This document shows, piece by piece, positions 1 through 5,735 of a stretch of 8,214 bases of DNA. Origin of the DNA: an uncultured Eubacteriales bacterium. GTDB taxonomy: Bacteria > Bacillota > Clostridia > Oscillospirales > Butyricicoccaceae. The stretch's first letter is position 1. Every line of letters begins with the position of its first letter. Location: positions 1-8,214 of the forward strand of contig CAKTWY010000112.1 in assembly GCA_934630445.1 (NCBI GenBank), in the 5' to 3' direction. The notes beneath the pieces were generated by a model. It had not been told where the DNA came from. It saw nothing but the letters and a program-made list of their open reading frames with translations, and did no database searches. Position numbers and translations under genes: made by a program.

Positions 1-1
1 G

Positions 2-1399
2 CCTGCGGCCGACCCACAGCGCGCCAAGCATGAAATCGAAGATATCATCGGTATCCCGGCTGAAGATGCGCCGGAAATTTCCGCCAAGCTCGGCGTCAAC
101 ATCGACCAGGTGCTCGAGCGCATTGTTTCCGACATTCCTGCGCCAGGGGGCGATTTAAACGCGCCGCTCAGGGCGCTGGTGTTTGACAGCCAGTACGACA
201 GCTATCGCGGCGTCATCGTCTATATGCGTGTTGTCGACGGGTGCATCCGGCCGGGGATGCGTGTGAAGATGATGGCGACGGGCGCGGTCTTTCAGGTGGT
301 GGAAGTCGGGCACATGATGCCCTTTGGGCTTGGAAGCTGTGAAGCACTCGCCTCCGGCGAGGTCGGCTATTTCACTGCGAGCATCAAAAACGTCAAGGAT
401 ACGCGCGTCGGCGACACCGTCACCCTTGAGGAAGGCGGCGCAGGCGAAGCCCTCCCGGGCTATAAAAAAGTGCAGCCGATGGTCTTTTCGGGCATTTATA
501 CCTCGGACGGGGCGAAATATCCCGATCTTCGCGACGCGCTGGAAAAGCTGCAGCTGAACGATGCCTCGCTCACTTTTGAGCCGGAATCCTCCGTGGCGCT
601 GGGCTTCGGCTTCCGGTGCGGCTTCCTCGGGCTTCTGCACATGGAGATCATTCAGGAGCGGCTCGAGCGCGAATATAACCTCGACCTTATCACCACGGCG
701 CCAAGCGTTGTCTACCGCATCCGCCGCGTGGGCGCGGCAGAGCTGGAGTATATCGACAATCCGCTCAACTTCCCGAGCGCGGGGGAAATCGAATACGCCG
801 AAGAGCCGTTCGTGCGCGCGAGCGTCATCACGCCGTCGGAATACGTCGGCAATATCATGGAGCTGTGCCAGGACAGGCGCGGCGTGTTCAAGGATATGAA
901 ATATCTCGACACGGACCGCGTGGAGCTGCACTACGAGCTGCCGCTCAATGAGATCATCTACGACTTTTTCGATGCGCTCAAATCGCGTACACGCGGGTAT
1001 GCTTCGCTCGATTATGAGTTCCTGGGTTATCGCGCGTCCGATCTGGTAAAGCTCGACATCCTCCTCAACGGCGAGGTCGTCGACGCGCTGTCGTTCATCG
1101 TGCATACTGAAAAGGCCTATGCGCGCGCGCGCCGCATCGCGGAGAAGCTGAAGGAGAACATTCCCCGTCAGCTGTTTGAAATACCGGTGCAGGCGGCGGT
1201 CGGGTCAAAAATCATCGCGCGCGAGACGGTCAAGGCGCTGCGCAAGGATGTGCTTGCCAAGTGCTATGGCGGTGATATCACACGTAAGAAAAAGCTTTTG
1301 GAGAAGCAGAAGGAAGGCAAGAAGCGCATGCGCTCGCTCGGCTCGGTCGAGGTGCCGCAGGAGGCGTTCATGGCGGTCCTGAAGCTTGACGAAGACTGA
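2..1399 (+). CDS. lepA: Elongation factor 4 (LepA) GTPase, 5'-truncated by window start
   Basis: LepA/EF4 is a ribosome-associated translational GTPase related to EF-G. The frame is open from base 2, giving 465 visible codons of a protein usually near 600 residues, so the GTPase motifs up to NKxD lie before the window. The visible part starts with PAAD, which normally follows NKIDL directly. It then shows the G5 motif SAK (visible residues 27-29), the beta-barrel domain II, an EF-G III-like domain containing GFRCGFLGLLHMEI, the EF-G V-like domain with RASVITPSEYVG, and the LepA-specific C-terminal domain with GGDITRKKKLLEKQKEGKKR and PQEAFMAVLK. The GTG at 110 is an internal codon, not the start. 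The gene ends with in-frame TGA-TAG. No terminator follows within the 32 bp before hemW, so co-transcription is likely. Identification is secure. Confidence 0.97.
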   Translation, partial: PAADPQRAKHEIEDIIGIPAEDAPEISAKLGVNIDQVLERIVSDIPAPGGDLNAPLRALVFDSQYDSYRGVIVYMRVVDGCIRPGMRVKMMATGAVFQVVEVGHMMPFGLGSCEALASGEVGYFTASIKNVKDTRVGDTVTLEEGGAGEALPGYKKVQPMVFSGIYTSDGAKYPDLRDALEKLQLNDASLTFEPESSVALGFGFRCGFLGLLHMEIIQERLEREYNLDLITTAPSVVYRIRRVGAAELEYIDNPLNFPSAGEIEYAEEPFVRASVITPSEYVGNIMELCQDRRGVFKDMKYLDTDRVELHYELPLNEIIYDFFDALKSRTRGYASLDYEFLGYRASDLVKLDILLNGEVVDALSFIVHTEKAYARARRIAEKLKENIPRQLFEIPVQAAVGSKIIARETVKALRKDVLAKCYGGDITRKKKLLEKQKEGKKRMRSLGSVEVPQEAFMAVLKLDED

Positions 1400-1431
1400 T
1401 AGCCGCGCACTGCCGGCGAAGGGTTGAAACT

Positions 1432-2595
1432 GTGACAAAACAGACGCATATCGCACGCGGCAGCCTGGGCATCTATATCCATGTGCCGTTTTGCAAAAAA
1501 AAATGTAAATACTGCGATTTTTATTCCGTCGCAGGCGCGGACAGCGCGAAGATGGACGCGTATGCCGACGCGCTCGTGCGTCATATCGGGGAGTACGCGC
1601 TTTCCATGGCGGGCTACACGGTCGATACGGTGTATTTCGGCGGCGGAACGCCGAGCGTCCTTGGCGAAAAGCGCCTCGGGCGGATTTTAAAGGCGCTTCG
1701 CCGCGCATGCACTGTTTCCAAATCGGCGGAGATCACCTGCGAGGCGAACCCGGAGAGCAGCGAAAAGAAACTTTTCTCCGCGCTGCGGCGCGCGGGAGTA
1801 AACCGTCTGTCGCTCGGCGTGCAGTCGGCGTCGGACGAGGAGCTCGGCACGCTTGGGCGGCTGCATACCTTTGGGCAGGCGGCGCAGGCGGTGAGCGCGG
1901 CGCGGGAGGCGGGCTTTCAAAACGTGTCGCTCGATTTTATGTACGGCCTGCCCGGACAGGACACGGCCGGGGCGCTTGCGTCGCTGGAAAAGATCATGGC
2001 GCTTTCGCCCGAGCACATCTCATGCTACTGCCTGAAGCTGGAGGAAGGAACGCCGCTCTGCCATGAAGCGCCCGTGCTTCCGGATGACGACGAGCAGGCC
2101 GATATGTACCTGGCGATCGTCGATCTGATGGAAAAAAACGGATACGGGCAGTATGAGATTTCGAACTTCGCCAAACGGGGATATGCTTCGCGTCACAACA
2201 CGCGCTACTGGAAGCTGGAGGAATATCTCGGTTTCGGGCCGGGCGCGCATTCATTTTTCGGCGGCAGGCGTTTTTCCTATAAGCGCGACCTGGGCGCATA
2301 TCTGGAGGGCTCGGATATCCTCGATGAGATTGAGGAAACGCCGGACGAGCGGCGCGTGGGGGAATATTTGATGCTGCGCCTGCGCCTGAACGAAGGGGTG
2401 GATGGCGAGGAATATTACCGCCGCTTCCACAGGGATTTTTCGCCCATCGAACACGTGCTGGAAAGCTATCGTGCGCCGGGCTATACCCGCCGCACGGGGA
2501 TGCGCTGGGCGCTCACGCCGCAGGGGATGTTTGTGTCAAACGCCATCATCTGCCAGGTTCTCGAGGCGCTTGAGCAGGCGCCGGATACGATGTGA
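1432..2595 (+). CDS. hemW: Radical SAM haem chaperone HemW
   Basis: 387 aa, the usual HemW length. HemW is a radical-SAM protein that binds haem and is thought to deliver it to respiratory enzymes; it is often mis-annotated as coproporphyrinogen III dehydrogenase. The 4Fe-4S motif CxxxCxxC is at Cys21, Cys25 and Cys28 and is followed by DFY. HemN enzymes have a further cysteine just after the motif, and its absence here favours HemW. Other family signatures are YFGGGTPS (68-75), CEANPE (103-108), LSLGVQS (126-132), LGRLHT (141-146), LDFMYGLPGQ (168-177), YEISNFA (241-247), GFGPGAHS (267-274) and the HemW C-terminal domain around LMLRLRLNEGVD (313-324). The GTG start is chosen because it opens directly onto the conserved N-terminus and has a GAAGG-type ribosome site a few bases upstream. 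It follows lepA by 32 bp. An A9 run encodes Lys22-24 between the first two cluster cysteines. Confidence 0.95.
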   Translation: MTKQTHIARGSLGIYIHVPFCKKKCKYCDFYSVAGADSAKMDAYADALVRHIGEYALSMAGYTVDTVYFGGGTPSVLGEKRLGRILKALRRACTVSKSAEITCEANPESSEKKLFSALRRAGVNRLSLGVQSASDEELGTLGRLHTFGQAAQAVSAAREAGFQNVSLDFMYGLPGQDTAGALASLEKIMALSPEHISCYCLKLEEGTPLCHEAPVLPDDDEQADMYLAIVDLMEKNGYGQYEISNFAKRGYASRHNTRYWKLEEYLGFGPGAHSFFGGRRFSYKRDLGAYLEGSDILDEIEETPDERRVGEYLMLRLRLNEGVDGEEYYRRFHRDFSPIEHVLESYRAPGYTRRTGMRWALTPQGMFVSNAIICQVLEALEQAPDTM

Positions 2596-2619
2596 CAGGC
2601 AAAATGCCTTGCATAGATT
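2592..2619 (+). promoter_or_regulatory. Possible weak sigma-70-type promoter for the ACT/UPF0210 pair
   Basis: GTGACA (2592-2597, five of six matches to TTGACA, overlapping the hemW stop) is followed 16 bp later by TAGATT (2614-2619, four of six matches to TATAAT). Initiation would fall about 18-20 bp before the ATG at 2644. A short perfect dyad, AGGCA-AAA-TGCCT (2597-2609), fills the spacer. There is no T tract after it, so it is not a convincing terminator. The elements are weak, and the pair could equally be read through from hemW. Confidence 0.3.
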
Positions 2620-2643
2620 ATTGGTTGGATTGGGAGGAACAAT

Positions 2644-2913
2644 ATGAGAGCAGTGGTAACCGTTATCGGGCGTGACCGCGAAGGGATCATCGCGCGCGTG
2701 TCCGAGGTGCTTTGGAAGAGGAACATCAACATCCTCGACATCGCGCAGAATGTATTGTCGGATGTGTTCGCGATGATCATGCTTGTAAATCTGGAAAAGA
2801 GCACAGCAGACATTACCGACATCAAGCACGCGCTTGACGAGCTGGGGGAAGAGATCGGCGTGAAGATCGTCGTCATGCACGAGGACATCTTCAATTCCAT
2901 GCACAGGATTTAG
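2644..2913 (+). CDS. ACT domain protein, UPF0237 family
   Basis: 89 aa, essentially one ACT domain. The N-terminal strand RAVVTVIG leads into GRDREGIIARVSEVLW (residues 9-24), the small-ligand-binding turn and first helix typical of ACT domains. NINILDIAQNV then gives the second strand, and FAMIMLVNLE the third. ACT domains generally bind amino acids or other small metabolites as dimers and regulate a partner enzyme; the ligand of this family is not known. There is no signal peptide or membrane segment, so it should be cytosolic. The start is supported by GGGAGG (2632-2637), 6 bp from the ATG. The UPF0210 gene begins 9 bp after the stop, and this two-gene arrangement recurs widely in Firmicutes, which suggests the ACT protein is a subunit or sensor for its neighbour (inference). 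Confidence 0.92.
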   Translation: MRAVVTVIGRDREGIIARVSEVLWKRNINILDIAQNVLSDVFAMIMLVNLEKSTADITDIKHALDELGEEIGVKIVVMHEDIFNSMHRI

Positions 2914-2922
2914 GGGCGCGCC

Positions 2923-4281
2923 ATGATCAATACTTTCGATATTTTAGAGACGATCAAGATGTTCGAGGAGGAGCACCTCGACATCCGCACGATCACGATG
3001 GGCATCGCGCTCGGCTCCTGCGCGGATGAGGATATGAAAAAGCTCTGCGATAAGATCTACGACAAGGTGACGACGAAAGCGGAAAAGCTTGTCGCCACCG
3101 GCAGCGAGATTGAACGTGAGTACGGTATCCCTATCATCAATAAGCGCATTGCTGTGACGCCAATTTCAGTGGTCGCAGCTGCTGTAAAGGCGGAAGATTA
3201 TACACCAATCGCCGAAGCGCTCGACCGCGCGGCGGCTGCGGTGGGCGTCAATTTTATCGGCGGTTTTTCCGCGCTGGTGCAGAAGGGCTTTTCCGCAAGC
3301 GACAGGAAGCTGATCCATTCCATCCCGTCCGCGCTCGCGGTGACGAACAACGTCTGCTCTTCGGTCAACGTAGCCTCGACAAAGGCGGGCATCAATATGG
3401 ACGCCGTCCGGCTGATGGGACAGATCATCAAGCGCACGGCGTATGAGACGCGCGACAAAAATTCGATCGGCTGCGCGAAGCTCGTCGTTTTTGCCAACGC
3501 CGTTGAGGACAACCCCTTCATGGCCGGGGCGTTTCACGGCACAGGGGAGCCGGAGTGCGTGATTAATGTGGGCGTTTCGGGGCCCGGCGTGGTCCATTCG
3601 GCCATCCGGCGCGCGGGCGAATGCACGCTGAATGAGGTCGCCGAGATCATCAAGAAAACGGCTTTCAAGATCACACGCATGGGTGAGCTGGTCGGACGCG
3701 TGGCGTCCGAACGGCTGGGCGTGCCGTTCGGCATTGTCGATTTGTCGCTCGCTCCGACGCCCGAGATCGGCGACTCCGTCGCGCGCATCCTGGAGGAAAT
3801 GGGTCTTTCCCACTGCGGCGGCCCGGGCACGACGGCGGCGCTGGCGCTTTTGAACGACGCGGTCAAGAAGGGCGGCATCATGGCCTCCTCCTCCGTGGGC
3901 GGGCTCTCGGGCGCGTTCATCCCCGTGTCGGAGGACGAGGGGATGATCGCCGCAGCCAAGGCGGGCCATCTTTCGCTTGAAAAACTGGAGGCGATGACGG
4001 CGGTCTGCTCGGTGGGACTGGATATGATCGCCATCCCCGGCGACACGCCGGAGGAGGTCATTTCCGGCATTATTGCCGACGAGATGGCCATCGGCATGGT
4101 GAACACGAAGACCACGGCCGTGCGCGTCATTCCGGCTTACGGCCTCGGTGTGGGCGATGAGATCTCCTTCGGCGGGCTTCTCGGCTCGGCGCCCATCATG
4201 CCGGTGAACACCGCCTCGCCGCTGCGTTTTATCTCGCGCGGAGGGAAGATCCCCGCTCCGATGCACAGCCTGAAGAACTGA
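2923..4281 (+). CDS. UPF0210 (DUF711, 'PFL family') protein
   Basis: 452 aa, normal length for the UPF0210/DUF711 family. Databases call it PFL family because of a fold-level resemblance to pyruvate formate-lyase; no reaction is established and I see no canonical C-terminal glycyl-radical motif. Family landmarks are IRTITMGIALGSCAD (21-35), FIGGFSALVQKGFS (111-124), TNNVCSSVNVASTKAGINMD (141-160), GAFHGTGEPE with VINVGVSGPGVVHS (202-226), ASSSVGGLSGAFIPVSED (321-338) and the C-terminal RGGKIPAPMHSLKN (439-452). The many Gly/Ser loops and conserved Cys145 and Cys184 suggest an enzyme active site (inference). Soluble, with no export signal. An AGGGG overlaps the upstream TAG and ends 6 bp before the ATG, so translation is probably coupled to the ACT gene. 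A strong terminator closes the unit 28 bp downstream. Codons about 67-96 are less GC-biased than the rest. Confidence 0.93.
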   Translation: MINTFDILETIKMFEEEHLDIRTITMGIALGSCADEDMKKLCDKIYDKVTTKAEKLVATGSEIEREYGIPIINKRIAVTPISVVAAAVKAEDYTPIAEALDRAAAAVGVNFIGGFSALVQKGFSASDRKLIHSIPSALAVTNNVCSSVNVASTKAGINMDAVRLMGQIIKRTAYETRDKNSIGCAKLVVFANAVEDNPFMAGAFHGTGEPECVINVGVSGPGVVHSAIRRAGECTLNEVAEIIKKTAFKITRMGELVGRVASERLGVPFGIVDLSLAPTPEIGDSVARILEEMGLSHCGGPGTTAALALLNDAVKKGGIMASSSVGGLSGAFIPVSEDEGMIAAAKAGHLSLEKLEAMTAVCSVGLDMIAIPGDTPEEVISGIIADEMAIGMVNTKTTAVRVIPAYGLGVGDEISFGGLLGSAPIMPVNTASPLRFISRGGKIPAPMHSLKN

Positions 4282-4309
4282 AACGCGAATTTTGTGAAAA
4301 AGCAGGAAA

Positions 4310-4356
4310 GCCTCTGCATGCCCCGATTCAGACGGGAGTGTGCAGAGGCCGTTTTT
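4310..4356 (+). terminator. Rho-independent terminator after the UPF0210 gene
   Basis: A perfect 9-bp stem, GCCTCTGCA (4310-4318) with TGCAGAGGC (4341-4349), encloses a 22-nt loop that can form an inner CCCG/CGGG stem (4322-4325 with 4333-4336). It is followed by CG and T5 (4352-4356). It lies 28 bp after the UPF0210 stop and on the same strand. On the opposite strand the sequence after the stem is only moderately T-rich, and no convergent gene is present, so termination in the + direction is the likely function. Confidence 0.85.
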
Positions 4357-4483
4357 CGGACAAAGGATTTGCTCCTGTATGCGGAGACAGAGAATATCTG
4401 AACAGTAAAACAGCGTAAAGACATGCGCTTTTTACCCCGTACGAAACTTTTCAGCGAAGATTTGCGTCTGATGGATGTGAGAC

Positions 4484-4502
4484 TGTCACCGTTTTGTCAC
4501 CG
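4484..4502. repeat. Tandem TGTCACCG repeat at 11-bp period
   Basis: TGTCACCG occurs at 4484-4491 and again at 4495-4502, so the copies are 11 bp apart, about one helical turn. The first copy also forms the right arm of a short dyad, GTGA-N5-TCAC (4477-4489). It sits about 45-60 bp upstream of the putative -35 of the dNTPase promoter, where an activator could bind. The repeat is short enough to be chance. Confidence 0.4.
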
Positions 4503-4520
4503 GCGTGTAAATTTTTGTAA

Positions 4521-4540
4521 TCTTTTTTTCGAAAAAAAGA
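4521..4540. repeat. Perfect 20-bp A/T-tract palindrome, possible UP element
   Basis: The left half is TC-T7-C and the right half is its exact reverse complement, G-A7-GA, with no spacer. It ends 4 bp before the putative -35 hexamer of the dNTPase promoter. This corresponds to roughly -60 to -40, the position of UP elements bound by the RNA polymerase alpha subunits. The T-run, three bases, A-run layout resembles the core of the UP consensus. As RNA it would be a pure A-U hairpin, but it would lie upstream of the transcript start. Function is inferred from position and composition. Confidence 0.6.
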
Positions 4541-4544
4541 GGAA

Positions 4545-4573
4545 TGGACGCGGCAAAAGCGTATTACTATTAT
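4545..4573 (+). promoter_or_regulatory. Putative sigma-70-type promoter of the dNTPase-dnaG-rpoD operon
   Basis: TGGACG (4545-4550, four of six matches to TTGACA) is followed by a 17-bp spacer and TATTAT (4568-4573, five of six matches to TATAAT). Initiation is expected near 4580, leaving a leader of about 24 nt that contains the purine-rich ribosome site GGAGGGAGAGG just before the ATG at 4604. The A/T palindrome at 4521-4540 may act as an UP element. There is no TGn extension of the -10. Confidence 0.6.
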
Positions 4574-4603
4574 AGAACGCTGTGACGGAACGGAGGGAGA
4601 GGC

Positions 4604-5608
4604 ATGACGATACGCGAACGGATCGAAGCGGATGAGCGGCGTATTCTGGGCGAGGCTGCATGCCTTGCCGTTTCCTCGCGCGGGCGTGTGCGGGAGGAAG
4701 AGCCGTGCCCGATGCGGACATGCGTCCAGCGCGATCGCGACAGGATCATCCATTCCAAGGCGTTTCGCAGGCTCAAGCACAAGACGCAGGTTTTCATGTC
4801 GCCGGAGGGCGACCATTACCGCACGCGCCTGACGCACACGCTGGAGGTCGCACAGATCGCGCGCACCATCGCGCGCGCACTGCGTTTGAATGAGGACCTG
4901 ACGGAGGCGGCGGCGCTCGGGCACGATCTGGGGCACACGCCGTTTGGCCACGCGGGCGAGCGGGCGCTTGACGAAGTGTGCCCGATGGGCTTTTCTCACA
5001 ATGAGCAGAGCCTGCGGGTCGTCGACTGCGTCGAGAAGGACGGCGAGGGGCTGAACCTGACACACGAGGTGCGCGACGGCATCGTCTGCCACACGGGCAG
5101 GAAGCATGCGGATACAAAAGAGGGCCGCGTGATCCATTTCGCCGACCGCATCGCCTATATCAACCACGATATCGACGACGCGATACGCGCAGGAATCCTG
5201 AAAAACGAGGAGATCCCGGAGGAGATCCGCGGTACGCTCGGCCAGACGCATAAGCTGCGCATCGATACACTCGTGCGCGGTGTGATCGACTATGCTGCGC
5301 GCACAGGTGAGATCGGCCTTGATGAGGAGCTTGCGCGCGCGATGCTTTCGCTGCGCACCTTTATGTTTGAGCGTGTCTATACCAACCGTGTGGCAAAGAG
5401 CGAGGAGGTCAAGGGGATCGAAATCCTGCGCATCCTCTACTCGCATTTTACAAAAAATACGTCGCTCATGCCGGAGGAGTACAAGCGCATCGCTGCGCGC
5501 GACGGCGTCGAGCGCGCGGCGTGCGATTACATCGCCGGCATGACGGACCGGTATGCCATCGCTCTGTTTTCGGATATTTATATTCCGCATGTGTGGAGCA
5601 AATTATAA
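4604..5608 (+). CDS. dgt: dGTPase-like HD-domain dNTP triphosphohydrolase
   Basis: 334 aa, typical of the short clostridial dGTPase-like proteins. The family hydrolyses dNTPs to deoxynucleosides and triphosphate and so controls precursor pools; substrate preference cannot be read from sequence. Family motifs are RDRDRIIHSKAFRRLKHKTQVF (42-63), RTRLTHTLEVAQIAR (73-87), GHDLGHTPFGHAGE (106-119), SHNEQS (131-136) and FADRIAYINHDIDD (179-192). The predicted metal ligands of the HD domain are His78, His107, Asp108 and Asp181, all present. His111 and His116 are the usual additional catalytic-site residues. The start has a strong GGAGGGAGAGG site. It is the first gene of the unit with dnaG and rpoD, an arrangement known in clostridia, and suits coupling of dNTP levels to replication (inference). 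A longer antisense frame lies opposite but shows no family features. Confidence 0.94.
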   Translation: MTIRERIEADERRILGEAACLAVSSRGRVREEEPCPMRTCVQRDRDRIIHSKAFRRLKHKTQVFMSPEGDHYRTRLTHTLEVAQIARTIARALRLNEDLTEAAALGHDLGHTPFGHAGERALDEVCPMGFSHNEQSLRVVDCVEKDGEGLNLTHEVRDGIVCHTGRKHADTKEGRVIHFADRIAYINHDIDDAIRAGILKNEEIPEEIRGTLGQTHKLRIDTLVRGVIDYAARTGEIGLDEELARAMLSLRTFMFERVYTNRVAKSEEVKGIEILRILYSHFTKNTSLMPEEYKRIAARDGVERAACDYIAGMTDRYAIALFSDIYIPHVWSKL

Positions 5609-5610
5609 TG

Positions 5611-5641
5611 CACGGGGCGTTTTGCGGCTAAAACCGCCGTG
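5611..5641 (+). other. Imperfect stem-loop after the dNTPase stop
   Basis: CACGG (5611-5615) can pair with CCGTG (5637-5641), and TTTT (5620-5623) with AAAA (5630-5633), around a small loop with unpaired bases between the two stems. An alternative GCGG-CTAAAA-CCGC hairpin uses part of the same sequence. No T tract follows, so it is not a convincing intrinsic terminator. It could stabilise or mark a processing site in the dNTPase-dnaG transcript, or weakly attenuate it. Confidence 0.35.
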
Positions 5642-5663
5642 ATTACCTGAAAAAATATCTCTT

Positions 5664-5693
5664 TTGCATAAAAAACACCGAACAGGCTAAAAT
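5664..5693 (+). promoter_or_regulatory. Possible internal promoter upstream of dnaG
   Basis: TAAAAT (5688-5693, five of six matches to TATAAT) is preceded at 18 bp by TTGCAT (5664-5669, only TTG matching). The -10 lies inside a dyad, CAGGC (5683-5687) and GCCTG (5696-5700), which could be an operator. Transcription would start about 35 bp before the dnaG ATG. The 127-bp gap between dgt and dnaG is unusually large for this operon and fits an internal promoter, but the -35 is poor. Confidence 0.4.
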
Positions 5694-5735
5694 AGGCCTG
5701 AATCCTGCACCATTTGGCAAGGAAAGGAGAAAATC

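Larger units (their letters stand above)
4282..4603. other. 322-bp intergenic region between the UPF0210 gene and the dNTPase gene
   Basis: Clearly richer in A and T than the flanking genes. It holds, in order, a rho-independent terminator (4310-4356), about 120 bp in which I recognise nothing firm beyond a weak imperfect GTAAA/TTTAC hairpin (4415-4435), a tandem TGTCACCG repeat (4484-4502), a perfect 20-bp palindrome (4521-4540) and the promoter of the dNTPase gene (4545-4573). It separates two transcription units on the same strand. No supported gene lies in it. Confidence 0.8.

Noticed and set aside
155..1105. 316-codon antisense open frame within lepA
   Set aside because: A shadow of the GC-rich third positions of lepA. 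Composition is Arg/His/Asp-heavy with no family features.
2597..2609. AGGCA-AAA-TGCCT as a terminator after hemW
   Set aside because: Only a 5-bp stem with a 3-base loop and no T tract downstream. Kept only as a possible operator dyad.
2915..2922. GGCGCGCC palindrome before the UPF0210 start
   Set aside because: An 8-bp palindrome in GC-rich DNA is expected by chance, and it lies in a normal coupling spacer.
3166..4266. 366-codon antisense open frame opposite the UPF0210 gene
   Set aside because: Arg/His/Gly/Asp-rich low-complexity translation with no motifs, fully overlapping a gene with clear family signatures.
4415..4435. GTAAA/TTTAC hairpin in the intergenic region
   Set aside because: A/T-rich, bulged, and outside any supported transcript.
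4423..4575. 50-codon + strand frame in the intergenic region
   Set aside because: No good ribosome site, codon use unlike the genes around it, and its end overlaps the -10 of the dNTPase promoter. It runs through the palindrome and repeat.
4451..5590. 379-codon antisense open frame, longer than the dNTPase gene it opposes
   Set aside because: It has no recognisable domain, is rich in Arg/His/Asp/Ala as expected from the complement of GC-biased codons, and runs through the dNTPase promoter. The opposite frame carries a complete HD-domain motif set.
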